Source: G965204755 sp965243415
GTDB taxonomy: Bacteria; Acidobacteriota; Vicinamibacteria; Marinacidobacterales; Marinacidobacteraceae
DNA length: 64,000 nucleotides
Direction: 5' to 3'
NCBI GenBank assembly: GCA_965243415.1
Contig: OZ251549.1
Span: forward strand, 2,728,001-2,792,000
Shown: in pieces, positions 42,384 through 51,500 of the stretch
Layout of the letters: every line of letters begins with the position of its first letter
Position numbering within the stretch: position 1 is the first letter of the stretch
The notes under the pieces: generated by a model
What the model was told of the DNA's origin: nothing
Databases searched by the model: none
The model's input: only the letters and a program-made list of their open reading frames with translations
Translations under genes and position numbers: made by a program

Positions 42384-45143
42384 CTACGAGTCGGCGGGCG
42401 CGGCGGCCCGGCGGCGGAGGTCGTAGAGCAGATCGAGCGCCCCTTTCGGTGTCAGCGCGTCGAGGTCGACGGCGAGCAGGCGCCCGCGCAGCGGGTCGGG
42501 CTTCCGCGGCGGGGGGAGGGAATCTTCCGGCGCGGCCGGAGCGCGCTCGCCCCGGCCGGCGGAGTCGGGCCGGGCGGGGCGGTCGGCGTCCGCTTCGGGG
42601 TCCTCCTCGAGGCCCTCGCCCGGACCCTCTCCCAGACCGTCGAGGACCTCGCGCGCCCGCTTCACCACCGGATCCGGGATCCCGGCCAGGCGGGCGACCT
42701 GGATGCCGTAACTGCGGCGGGCGCCGCCCGGGGCCACCCGGCGGAGGAAGATGATCTCCTCGCCGTGCTCCCGGGCGGCCACATGGAAATTCACGACGCC
42801 GTCCTCGGCGTCGGCGAGCGTGGTCAGTTCGTGGTAGTGGGTGGCGAAGAGGGTCTTCATGCCGAGGCCGGGGCGCCGGGCGATGTGCTCGACGATGGCC
42901 CAGGCGAGGGAGAGCCCGTCGTAGGTGGCGGTTCCCCGGCCGACCTCGTCGAGGAGGACCAGACTCCGGGAAGTGGCGTGGTGGAGGATGTAGGCGGTCT
43001 CCTCCATCTCCGTCAGGAAAGTGGAACGGCCCCGGGCCAGGTCGTCGGAGGCGCCCACCCGGGCGAAGACCCGGTCCACGATCGGCAGCCGGGCGGAGTC
43101 CGCGGGAACGAAGGATCCGGCCTGCGCCATGATGGAGTGGAGCGCCACCTGCCGGAGGAAAGTGGACTTCCCGCCCATGTTCGGCCCGGTCAGGATCATC
43201 AGGAACGATTCCCGGTCGAGGCGCAGGTCGTTCGGGACGAAGGTGTCGGCGGCGAGCGCTTCCACGACCGGGTGCCGCCCGGCGGCGACAGTGATCTCGA
43301 ACCCGTCGTGGACCTCCGGCTGCACATAGCCGCGATGCGCCGCCGTGAGCGCCAGGCAGGCGGTCACATCCGCTTCGGCCAGCGCCGCCGCCACCCGGAG
43401 GATCACCGCGCTGGCGGAGGCCACTTCCTCCGTCAGTTCCCGGAAGAGACGATCTTCGAGCGCGCCGATGCGCTCCTCGGCGCCGGCGAGGCGCTGTTCG
43501 AAGTCCTTGAGTTCCTCGGTCACGTACCGTTCGGCGTTCACCAGCGTCTGCCGCCGGACATAGTGGCCCGGGACCCGGTCGCCGTAGCCCTTCCCGATCT
43601 CGATCGAGTACCCGAAGACCTGGTTGTAGCGGACGCGGAGCGAGGGGATGCCGGTGCGGACGCGCTCCCGGCCTTCGAGGTCGCGGATGGCCTCGCGGCT
43701 GCTGAACCGCAGCCGGCGCAGTTCGTCCAACTCCCCGGAGACTCCCTCGCGGATCAGGTGGCCCGGCTCCCGCACCACCGCCGGGGCGTCCTCGGCGATG
43801 GTGCGGACGATGCGGTCCCGCATCGCGGCGAGGCCCGGGAGCCGGCTGCGGAGGTCGGTGAGCACCGGACTCCCGGCCGGTTCGAGCGCGGCGCGGAGCC
43901 GCTCCGCCGCCGCGACCGCTTCGGCGATCTGCAGGTACTCCCGGGGGCCGGCGATCCGCAGCGCGGCGCGGGAGCCCAGCCGCTCGAGGTCCGGGCAGCC
44001 GCGGAGGGCCTCCCCGGCCTCCTCGGCCCAACTCTTCCCGGCGCTCCACTCGGCCACGGCCCGGTGCCGGCCGCGGATCGCCTCCGGATCGAGGAGCGGC
44101 TGGGCCAGCCGCCGCCGCAGCAGCCGGGCCCCCATCCCGGTCTCGGTGCGGTCGAGGGTCTTCACCAGGGTCGCCTCCGGCAGCGGATCCCCCGCCGCCG
44201 GCGAGAGCGACCGGAAGATCTCCAGGTTCCGCTGGGTCACCGGGTCGATCACCATCCGTCCCGCCCGGGAGACCCTTCTCAGGGTGACGATGTGGGTCAG
44301 GCGCGTGCGCTGGGTCTCGTTGAGGTACTGGATCGCCGCGCCGGCGGCGCAGGTCGCTGCCGGGAAGTCGGCGACGCCGAAGGGTTCGAGCGAAGCGGTG
44401 CGGAAGTGCCGGAGCAGGGTCTCGCGGGCGTGTTCGAGATCGAACCAGAAGCCGGGCCGTTCGGTGACCAGGGGACCCCGCTCCCCCTCGCCGAACAGCG
44501 GCAGGGCGGCGGCCGCCTCCGGCGTCAGTGCTTCCCGGGGGCGGAAGGCCGCCATGACCTCCGCGCACTCCTGGAAGCGGTCCGCTCCCCGGAACTCGGC
44601 GGCGCTGAAGTCGCCGGTGGAGAGGTCCACCCAGGCGGCGCCCAGCGATCGCTGGCCGGCCGGGCCGTGTTCGCAGGCCGCCATCAGGTAGGCGCCTTCC
44701 GCGCCTTCGAGATAGGAAGGGTCGAGGTAGGTCGAAGGGGTGGCCACCCGGGTGATGCGGCGCCGCACCGGGCCCCGGCTCCGACCCGCCGGTTCCACCT
44801 GTTCGCAGACCGCCACCCGGAAGCCGGCCCGAACCAGCCGACCGATGTACCCCTCCGCCGCCTGGTGGGGAACGCCGGCCATCGGGATGGCTACCCCGTC
44901 GCGGTCTTTCTGGCGGGAGGTGATCGCGAGGTCGAGCACCGCGGCCGCCGTCCGGGCGTCCTCGAAGAACATCTCGTAGAAGTCGCCCATGCGGAAGAAC
45001 AGCAGCGCATCCGAAGCCTCCCGCTTGAGTTCCAGGTACTGGCGCATCGCCGGGGATACCCCGGCCGTCTTCTCCGGGGTCTCCGGCTCCCGGCGCAGGG
45101 GCGGCTGCTCCGGAAAGAGGGTTCGGGAGTCCGGCTCGTTCAC
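42384..45143 (-). CDS. mutS: DNA mismatch repair protein MutS
   Basis: A 919-residue MutS1. Mismatch-binding Phe55-x-Glu57 (GDFYEMFF) lies near the N-terminus; the ATPase domain has Walker A GPNMGGKST (653-661), the ARVGASDDLARGRSTFLTEM stretch, Walker B LLDEVGRGTATYDG and the His of FATHYHEL. MutS recognises mismatches and small loops and recruits MutL. A Pro/Asp-rich linker near the C-terminus precedes the last helix. The GTG at 45143 has GGAGAA about nine bases upstream. Loss or variation of MutS would raise the mutation rate of the homopolymer and 12-bp tracts elsewhere in the window, though here it looks intact. Confidence 0.97.
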   Translation of the reverse strand: MNEPDSRTLFPEQPPLRREPETPEKTAGVSPAMRQYLELKREASDALLFFRMGDFYEMFFEDARTAAAVLDLAITSRQKDRDGVAIPMAGVPHQAAEGYIGRLVRAGFRVAVCEQVEPAGRSRGPVRRRITRVATPSTYLDPSYLEGAEGAYLMAACEHGPAGQRSLGAAWVDLSTGDFSAAEFRGADRFQECAEVMAAFRPREALTPEAAAALPLFGEGERGPLVTERPGFWFDLEHARETLLRHFRTASLEPFGVADFPAATCAAGAAIQYLNETQRTRLTHIVTLRRVSRAGRMVIDPVTQRNLEIFRSLSPAAGDPLPEATLVKTLDRTETGMGARLLRRRLAQPLLDPEAIRGRHRAVAEWSAGKSWAEEAGEALRGCPDLERLGSRAALRIAGPREYLQIAEAVAAAERLRAALEPAGSPVLTDLRSRLPGLAAMRDRIVRTIAEDAPAVVREPGHLIREGVSGELDELRRLRFSSREAIRDLEGRERVRTGIPSLRVRYNQVFGYSIEIGKGYGDRVPGHYVRRQTLVNAERYVTEELKDFEQRLAGAEERIGALEDRLFRELTEEVASASAVILRVAAALAEADVTACLALTAAHRGYVQPEVHDGFEITVAAGRHPVVEALAADTFVPNDLRLDRESFLMILTGPNMGGKSTFLRQVALHSIMAQAGSFVPADSARLPIVDRVFARVGASDDLARGRSTFLTEMEETAYILHHATSRSLVLLDEVGRGTATYDGLSLAWAIVEHIARRPGLGMKTLFATHYHELTTLADAEDGVVNFHVAAREHGEEIIFLRRVAPGGARRSYGIQVARLAGIPDPVVKRAREVLDGLGEGPGEGLEEDPEADADRPARPDSAGRGERAPAAPEDSLPPPRKPDPLRGRLLAVDLDALTPKGALDLLYDLRRRAAAPADS

Positions 45144-45523
45144 GAGGGTCGTTCTCCGGTCGGCGCGCGCGGAGGGGCCGGAGTGCGGTCGGTCCGACCC
45201 GGCCGGAGCCGGGCCCGGGGGCGGGGGGAGCCGGGCCCGGGGCGGGGGCTGCGCCCGGACCGCGCCGCCCGGGGCGAGGCGGGGGCGAGGGGCGGGGGCG
45301 GCGGGCGCTCCCGACGCCTGTGGGAAGGGCCGGCCCCGGGCTCGAACGGACCCCGGACCGGGTCCCGGGTCGGGCCCCGGAACCGGGCGGGAACCGGATC
45401 GGGAGGGACGGGCGTCAGCGGGGAAACGGGCATCGCGCCTCCGGGCCGAAGAGGTGGCGGAGGGCGCCTCCCCCCGGCTCTTCGGGACAGACTCTTGTGC
45501 TTTGTGAATCTTATGATTACGCC
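45144..45523. other. Divergent intergenic region between mutS and tsaB
   Basis: About 380 bases of extremely GC-rich low-complexity sequence (repeated CCGGG/GGGCC strings) with no credible reading frame. Only the last ~35 bases before tsaB are AT-richer and promoter-like. I see no RNA gene. Confidence 0.5.
45512..45517 (+). promoter_or_regulatory. -10-like TATGAT just before tsaB
   Basis: TATGAT ends six bases before the tsaB ATG at 45524, in the only AT-rich stretch nearby. Transcription from it would begin at or next to the ATG, giving a leaderless mRNA. No consensus -35 is visible at 16-18 bases upstream, and no ribosome site precedes the ATG. Confidence 0.4.
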
Positions 45524-46324
45524 ATGCGCGCCCCCGCCGGTCGGGACGGTCCGGTGCTCGCGTTCGACACCGGCGGCGCCCTCGGCAGCGTGTCGGTCCT
45601 CGGCGCGGCGGCGGCGTGGCGCCCCTTCCTCGAGAGCGACCTGGAGGAGAGGGTGGAGATCCTGGAACCGGCGAACCGGCACGCGGCCGACCTGTTGCCG
45701 GCGATCGCGCGGCTGCTGCGGCGGGTCGGCGTCCGGGAGGGCGTCCCGGGGCTCGGGCGGCTCGCCGCGACCCGCGGCCCGGGATCCTTCACGGGTCTCC
45801 GGGTGGGGCTCGCGACCCTCCAGGGGCTGGCTCTCGCCTCCGGGGTCCCGGCGGTCGGGGTCTCCGCCCTGGACGCGGCGGCGCTCACCGACACCCTGGT
45901 CGCTCCCGCTGCGGAGGGGCCGCGCCTGATCGTCCTCGACGCCCTCCGGGGAGAGTTGTTCGCCGCGGTGTACCGGGGGGACGGAGCCGGGGACGCCGCG
46001 GCGCCGGCGTCCCCGGAGGAAGCCGCGGGGGAACCGGCCCCGCGCCCCCTCTCGGAGCCGTTTCGCCTGGTTCCGGCGGATTGCGGAGAGTGGATCCGGC
46101 GGTTCCGGGTGCGGCGGGTCGCCGGCCCGGGCGTTCCCCGGTACCGCGAGGCGCTCCTCGCCGCCGCCGCCGACCGGGCCGAGGTCGCCGGGGAAGTCCG
46201 GCCCCTCGCGCCGGCGGTGGCCCGGTTGGCAGTGGGGGGCCCGGCCGTTTCGGACGCCGCCGGTGAACGGGAGCGCCTCTCCCCCCTCTACCTGCGGGCG
46301 CCGGATATCCACGGCGGCGCCTGA
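45524..46324 (+). CDS. tsaB: tRNA threonylcarbamoyladenosine biosynthesis protein TsaB
   Basis: A 266-residue ASKHA-type protein. The TsaB hallmark GPGSFTGLRVG (85-95) and the N-terminal LAFDTGGALGSVSVL and NRHAADLLPAI blocks are present. TsaB scaffolds TsaD and TsaE in forming t6A37 on ANN-decoding tRNAs. The C-terminal half is extended with a Pro/Glu-rich linker. The ATG at 45524 lies directly after a possible -10 element and lacks a Shine-Dalgarno sequence, so it may be translated from a leaderless transcript. Confidence 0.92.
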   Translation: MRAPAGRDGPVLAFDTGGALGSVSVLGAAAAWRPFLESDLEERVEILEPANRHAADLLPAIARLLRRVGVREGVPGLGRLAATRGPGSFTGLRVGLATLQGLALASGVPAVGVSALDAAALTDTLVAPAAEGPRLIVLDALRGELFAAVYRGDGAGDAAAPASPEEAAGEPAPRPLSEPFRLVPADCGEWIRRFRVRRVAGPGVPRYREALLAAAADRAEVAGEVRPLAPAVARLAVGGPAVSDAAGERERLSPLYLRAPDIHGGA

Positions 46325-46413
46325 GGAAGCCGCCCGGGGATTCGGCTACCCTATTCCGCTCCGCTTCTCGACCGTCATCGAGTCGGATCCGTACCCGTGT
46401 CCCGGAGGCGCCC

Positions 46414-46662
46414 ATGAGTCAGCCCGAGAAGGCCCCCGCTGAAACCGAAGCCGAAGCCCAAGACGCGGCCGGCCCGCCGCCGGCGGCGGGCGGCGCCGAC
46501 CTGGAGGAACTGGTCCGGCAGCATCGGGAGTTGGACGAGCGCCTGAAGGAGATGGCGGCGCGTCCGCGGCTCAGCCCGGACCGGGAGCGCGAGGAGGCGG
46601 TGATGAAGAAGCGGAAGTTGGCGCTCAAGGACCGGATCGCGGCGCTCTCGCCCCCGGCCTGA
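46414..46662 (+). CDS. DUF465 (YdcH-like) small helical protein
   Basis: An 82-residue protein whose C-terminal part (LEELVRQHRELDERLKEMA ... VMKKRKLALKDRIAAL) matches the DUF465/YdcH family of short coiled-coil proteins. Function unknown in general. The first ~28 residues are acidic, Ala/Pro-rich and probably disordered. GGAGG at 46401-46405 gives a good ribosome site eight bases before the ATG. It sits 20 bases upstream of psd. Confidence 0.85.
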   Translation: MSQPEKAPAETEAEAQDAAGPPPAAGGADLEELVRQHRELDERLKEMAARPRLSPDREREEAVMKKRKLALKDRIAALSPPA

Positions 46663-46682
46663 GCCGGGGCGGAACGGATGGG

Positions 46683-47321
46683 GTGAGCCTCCCCGTCGCC
46701 CGGGAGGGCGCGCCGTTCATCCTGGTTCCGCTCGCCCTGGCCGCCGCCGCCGGCGCCCTCGGAGGGTTCGGCGTCCTTCCGACCGCGGCGGCCGTTCCGC
46801 CGGCGCTCCTCGCCGCCTTCGCGGCCTTCTTCTTCCGCGATCCGGAACGGACTCCCCCGCCGGGGGAAGAGCGCGTGGTGGCCCCCGCGGACGGTCGGGT
46901 GACCACGGTGGAAGAGTCGGACGATCCGGCGGAACCCGGGCGCCGGGTGAGCATCTTCCTCTCGATCTTCAGCGTCCATGTGAACCGGGCCCCGACGGCC
47001 GGCCGGGTGCTGGCGGTGCGCTACCGCCCGGGTGAATTCCGGGCGGCCTTCCGGGGCGACGCTTCCGAGCGGAACGAGCGGAACGAGATCCGGCTGGAGT
47101 GCCGGGGGGGGCGCCTCCGGATCCGGCAGATCGCCGGCGTGGTGGCCCGGCGCATCGTCTGCCGGGCTTCCGCCGGCGATTTCCTCGGCCGGGGGGAGCG
47201 CTTCGGCCTCATCCGCTTCGGCTCGCGCACCGAGGTGCTCCTCCCGCCGAACTGCCGGCCGACGGTCCGCGCCGGGGACCGGGTGCGCGGCGGCGAAACG
47301 GTGATCGCGGAGTGGTCGTGA
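46683..47321 (+). CDS. psd: Phosphatidylserine decarboxylase, short (archaeal-like) type
   Basis: A 212-residue enzyme converting phosphatidylserine to phosphatidylethanolamine at the inner membrane. Two N-terminal helices (ILVPLALAAAAGAL; FGVLPTAAAVPPALL) are followed by FFFRDPERTPP, VVAPADGRVTTVEE and FLSIFSVHVNRAPTAG. The self-cleavage site that makes the pyruvoyl group is FGSRTEVLLP with Ser181. Length fits the short Psd class. GTG start at 46683. The stop overlaps pssA by four bases (GTGA), the classic PE-synthesis pairing. Confidence 0.95.
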   Translation: MSLPVAREGAPFILVPLALAAAAGALGGFGVLPTAAAVPPALLAAFAAFFFRDPERTPPPGEERVVAPADGRVTTVEESDDPAEPGRRVSIFLSIFSVHVNRAPTAGRVLAVRYRPGEFRAAFRGDASERNERNEIRLECRGGRLRIRQIAGVVARRIVCRASAGDFLGRGERFGLIRFGSRTEVLLPPNCRPTVRAGDRVRGGETVIAEWS

Positions 47322-48079
47322 AACCGCGCCGCCTGCGGACGCGCCGCGGGGTCTTCGTCCTCCCGGCGCTGTTCACGGTCTCCAGCATCTTCCTCGGCGT
47401 CTTCTCGATCGTCCGGAGCATCTCCGGGGATCCGGGAGGAGCGGCCCTCGCCATCGGCTTCGCCATCCTCGCGGATCTGGTGGACGGTCGGGTGGCGCGG
47501 TTCGCCGCCGCCACCAGCGACTTCGGCCGTGAACTCGACTCGCTCGCCGACCTGTGTTCCTTCGGCGTGGCGCCGGCGGTGCTGGCCTACACCTGGACGC
47601 TCCACCGATGGGAACAGACCGGGTGGCTGGTGGCGGCCCTGTTCGTGGTCTGCGCCGCCATCCGGCTGGCGCGGTTCAATGTGGGTCGGCTGGACTCCGA
47701 CCCGCGGTTCTATGTGGGGCTGCCGAGCCCGGCCGCCGCCGCGGTCCTCGGCGCCGTCGTCTATGCCTGGCCGCAGGTCCCGGCGGGGGAAGTCGCCGCC
47801 GTCTCGGCCCTCGGCGGGGTGCTGACGCTGGCGCTGCTCATGAACAGCCCGGTGCGGTTCCTCAGTTTCAAGGCGCTCACCGGGCGCCGGGCGCACTCGC
47901 ACCGCACGCTGGTCGTCGTGGCGGCCTTCATCGTGGCCGCGGTCGCCGAGCCGGTGGTCATGTTCCTGTTCCTGGCCGGCGGCTACGCCCTGCACCCGCC
48001 GGTCCGCTTCGCCCTGCGCCTGCTCCGGCGGCGGCGTCCGGCGGGCCTCGAACCGGCGAAGGACTCTTCCCGGTCCTGA
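47318..48079 (+). CDS. pssA: CDP-diacylglycerol-serine O-phosphatidyltransferase
   Basis: A 253-residue CDP-alcohol phosphatidyltransferase with Asp53..Asp56-Gly57..Ala60-Arg61 ... Gly70...Asp74...Asp78 (ADLVDGRVARFAAATSDFG then DSLADLCSFGVAP), the CSFGVAP extension being typical of PssA type II. It makes phosphatidylserine, substrate of the coupled psd product. Around seven membrane helices. GTG start overlapping the psd stop. The RLARFNV block (~116) is also family-typical. Confidence 0.95.
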   Translation: MKPRRLRTRRGVFVLPALFTVSSIFLGVFSIVRSISGDPGGAALAIGFAILADLVDGRVARFAAATSDFGRELDSLADLCSFGVAPAVLAYTWTLHRWEQTGWLVAALFVVCAAIRLARFNVGRLDSDPRFYVGLPSPAAAAVLGAVVYAWPQVPAGEVAAVSALGGVLTLALLMNSPVRFLSFKALTGRRAHSHRTLVVVAAFIVAAVAEPVVMFLFLAGGYALHPPVRFALRLLRRRRPAGLEPAKDSSRS

Positions 48080-48103
48080 GTACCCCGGCGGCGGGGGCGC
48101 CGC

Positions 48104-48583
48104 TCAGCGGGTCCACCCGGTGAGTTCGCGGATCCGCCAGCGCGGGGTGCCGTCCTCGGTGACGCGCTCGAGCCGGACGCGGAAACGCTCCACCAGGAGT
48201 CGGTCCTCCCCGATCGCCATGCTGGTCCAGTCCGGGGAGAACAGGACCTGGTCCCCGGCGGGAGACTGGAGGATCGAGCCCGGGCGCTCCTGCCAGGCGA
48301 GGGGAGCGCGATCCCGGAACAGGCGGATGAGCCGTCGTCGCAGGGCCGCCCCGCCGGCGCTTCCGGGAGGTTCCCCGGGCAACGCCACCAGCGCCCAGCC
48401 GGCCGGATAGAGGCCGTCCAGGCGCGAGGCGTCCGCGGTCTCGAAGGCCTCCCGGAAGCGGCCGAGCGCGTCGGCGAGGGTCTCCGCCGGGGGGGCCTCC
48501 CCGGAGCAGGCCGCACCGCCCAGCGCGAGGGCGAGAAGGCCGGCGAGACCTCTGCCCACCGGGGCGCGAAGGGGCCGCCTCAC
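48104..48583 (-). CDS. Small lipoprotein, NTF2-like domain
   Basis: A 159-residue lipoprotein: hydrophobic leader with lipobox GGAAC (LLALALGGAAC, Cys near 26). The mature part (LGRFREAFETADASRLDGLYP ... RFRVRLERVTEDGTPRWRIRELTGW) resembles the NTF2-like/DUF4440 alpha-beta cone found in small periplasmic ligand-binding proteins. No function assigned. The GTG at 48583 overlaps the stop of the histidine kinase gene (GTGA), so the two are co-translated; it may be an accessory or sensor-associated protein. Converges with pssA. Confidence 0.7.
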   Translation of the reverse strand: MRRPLRAPVGRGLAGLLALALGGAACSGEAPPAETLADALGRFREAFETADASRLDGLYPAGWALVALPGEPPGSAGGAALRRRLIRLFRDRAPLAWQERPGSILQSPAGDQVLFSPDWTSMAIGEDRLLVERFRVRLERVTEDGTPRWRIRELTGWTR

Positions 48584-51500
48584 GAGTCGGGCCGTTCCTT
48601 CCCGCGCTCGCCCGGGGGCGCCGCGGCGGGGAATTCGACGGTGAGGAGGAGCCCCCGGCGTCCGTCCCGGCGCGGGCCGGCGCTGACCCGGCCGCCGTGC
48701 GCTTCGGCGAAGCGGCGGGCGTTGGCGAGCCCGAGCCCCGAGCCGCGGGTACGGGTGGAGAAGGCGGCGTCGAAGATCCGCTCCCGGAACTCCTCGGCGA
48801 CACCGGGGCCGTGGTCCGCCACTTCCAGTCGAACCCGCGCGCTTCTCCCCCCCGAAGCCCCGGGCCCGAACACCCGGACCTCGATCCCGTCCTCCGGGCC
48901 GTCGTCCCCGGGGAGGGCGCGGGCCTCTTCGACCGCCTCGATCGCGTTCTGGAGCAGATTCTCCACGATCCGGGCGACGATCTCCGGGTCGGCGCGCACC
49001 GGGGCCGGCCCGTCCACGCGGAAGGCGATCCCCGGCCCGGTGGCGGACCGGCGCCAGGGAGCCAGGGTCGTCCGGACCAGCGGCCCCAGGTCCACCTCCC
49101 GCAGTCGGAGCGGAGCGCCGAGGGCGGAGAACTCGGAGGAGAGGCGCCGGAGCCGCGAGACCTGTCCGAGGATGTCCCCGACGCTCTCCTCGACTGCCTC
49201 CTTCGGATTCCGGCCCCGGGGATCCCGCAGCACCTGCCGGATGAAATCGGCGGCGAGGCCGATCGGGGCCAGGGCGTTCCGGATGTCGTGGGCGACCCGG
49301 CGGGCGAGATCCACGGTCGCCTCTTCGCGCATCCGCCGCTGCACCGAGGGGACGCGGCGGGCGAGACGCTCGACGCCGGCGGCGAGCAGCCGGAGTTCGT
49401 CCACGGTGCCGTGGACCGGGACCGGCGTGTCCGGCCGGCCCTCGGCGATCCGGCTGGTGGCGTGCGACAGGCGGCGCACCGGCGCGGCCAGCCGCCGGGC
49501 GAAGAACCAGGGGATCAGGAAGGCGAAGACGAGTGCGAGGGAGCCGCTGCCGAGGAGGAGCGCCTGCTGCATGGCGCGCACCCCGACGATGCGGGCGGTC
49601 TCGTCGGCGGGAAGCGGGATCGCGAGGAGGGTGGGCCCGGCCGGGGCCGCTGACGTGGAACCCTCGACCGGGATCCAGGCGATCCGGTAGCGGAGCGGCC
49701 CGGCGTCCGCTTCGAGCAGGAGGGGCCGCGGGGCTCCGAACGCCGTCTCGGCGGGGGGGCGGGGTGGAAGCAGGCCGCTGTGGACGAGTTCCGGTCGGCT
49801 CGCGGCGACCAGGCGGCCCCCGGCGTACAGCGCGGCGTCGGCGTCCACCTGATCGGCGGTGAGGGCCAGTCCGGAGATCGCCTCGGCTTCCGGGAGCGCC
49901 GCGTCGAGCGCGCCCCATTCGGAGGCCACCCGTCGGGCGGTGTGGGCCCGCGCCAGGGCGTCCTCGGCGCGGGCCGTCTCGAGGGAGGCCGACAGCCGCC
50001 GTTCGGCGAACACGGCGAGCCCGAGGATGGCGATCAGGACCGCGCCGGCGAAGGCTTCGGTCAGTTGCATCTGGAAACTGCGCCGCCGGCGCCGCCCCGG
50101 CGGCCCCGGCAGCGCGAGCCGCACCCGGGCGGAGAGCGCGGTGAGGAGCGCCAGGAACGCGGCGAGCAGCACCCAGCCGGCGACCGCCGCGGCGTGTCCG
50201 GCCGTCCCGGTCCGGCGCCAGGAGACCGCGTACGCGGGGAGGCCGCCCGGCCCGCCGCCTCCTTCGAGCCGGCGCCGACCCGGTTCGGGGCCCGACCGGT
50301 CGGGTCGGGGCGGCGTCTCGACGCGGAAGTCGTGACCTTCGAGGACCGCGGGTATCGCGGCGCCGCCCAGGCGGAAGTGATCCGAAGTGCCGGCCGGCCG
50401 GGGCGCGAGCCCGAGTTCGTCCGGGCGCGCCGCCACGGTGAGGGTGAGCGCCCGGCCCGAGGGATACCGGCGGCGGGCGGTGAGCACGAAATCGCGGGGT
50501 CGGGTCGGCGGCGCCGGTTCGGCGTCGCCGGCCGCCGGCCCCGGCGCGGACCGGGCGGAGGCCGCCGCCGGCGTCCGGCCGCTGCCGGGGCAGGCGCCGA
50601 GGCCGGTCCACTCCGGCGGCGCCGGCGCCGAGTCCGGCGGCGCCGCGCGGCGGGGGAACCCCACATTGAAGCGGGAGACGGCGCCGTCCGGGCCGCGGAC
50701 CTCGAGCGCGCTGGCGGCTGTCGTTCGGGCCAGCCCGGTGGAGCGCCAGAGCCGGTAGGCGGTGTCCTGGCGGAGGTCCCCGGCCCGGGGAACCGCCGCG
50801 TCGAGGTCCCGGGCGGCTTCCGTGGCCGCGTAGCAGACCGAGAGCGCCCGGGTGGCCAGGAGCCCGGGGACGAGGTCCGCCGCATAGCGCCGCCGGGCCG
50901 ATTCCTCCTGCAGGTGGAGCGCCGGGTAGAGGAGCAGCACCGGCCCGGCGAACACCGAGAGCGCGAGGACGAAACTGGCGCCGGTCTGCTGTGAGAGCAG
51001 GGGCCGGCGCAACTGCCGGAGCGCCAGCCGGCCGCGGGGGCTCCGGACGGTGAGCGCCGCTCCGAGGAGCGGGAGGAGAGCGATCAGGGCCGACTGCGGG
51101 GAGAAAGCGGTCGCGAGGAGCAGGACGGAGGCCGCTCCCGCAAGCGCCCGCCGCCCGGGGCGGAGCAGTTGGGCCGCCGGGAGGAGCAGCGCGCTCGAGG
51201 TCAGCAGCAGCGCCGTCCAGGAGGCGATCTGCGCCGTCCCGACGCCCGCTTCCCACCCCGGCGCCAGCCGGAGGTTCCCGGCCGCGCCGGCGGCCGCGAC
51301 GACCTGCGCGGCCCCGAGCAGGGCCAGGCCGGCTCCCGCGCCGCGGACGAACAGGAGGGCCGCCGCGCCCCGTCCGCCGGGAGCGGGGAGCGCGCGCGAG
51401 CACCGGGGGCTCAGCGCGCGGGTCGAGAGGAAGAGGGCGAGGCCGGTCAGCAGTTGGTCGAGCGGCGTGTCCGGGAGCCCCAGGAGCGGCGGCGCCCCGG

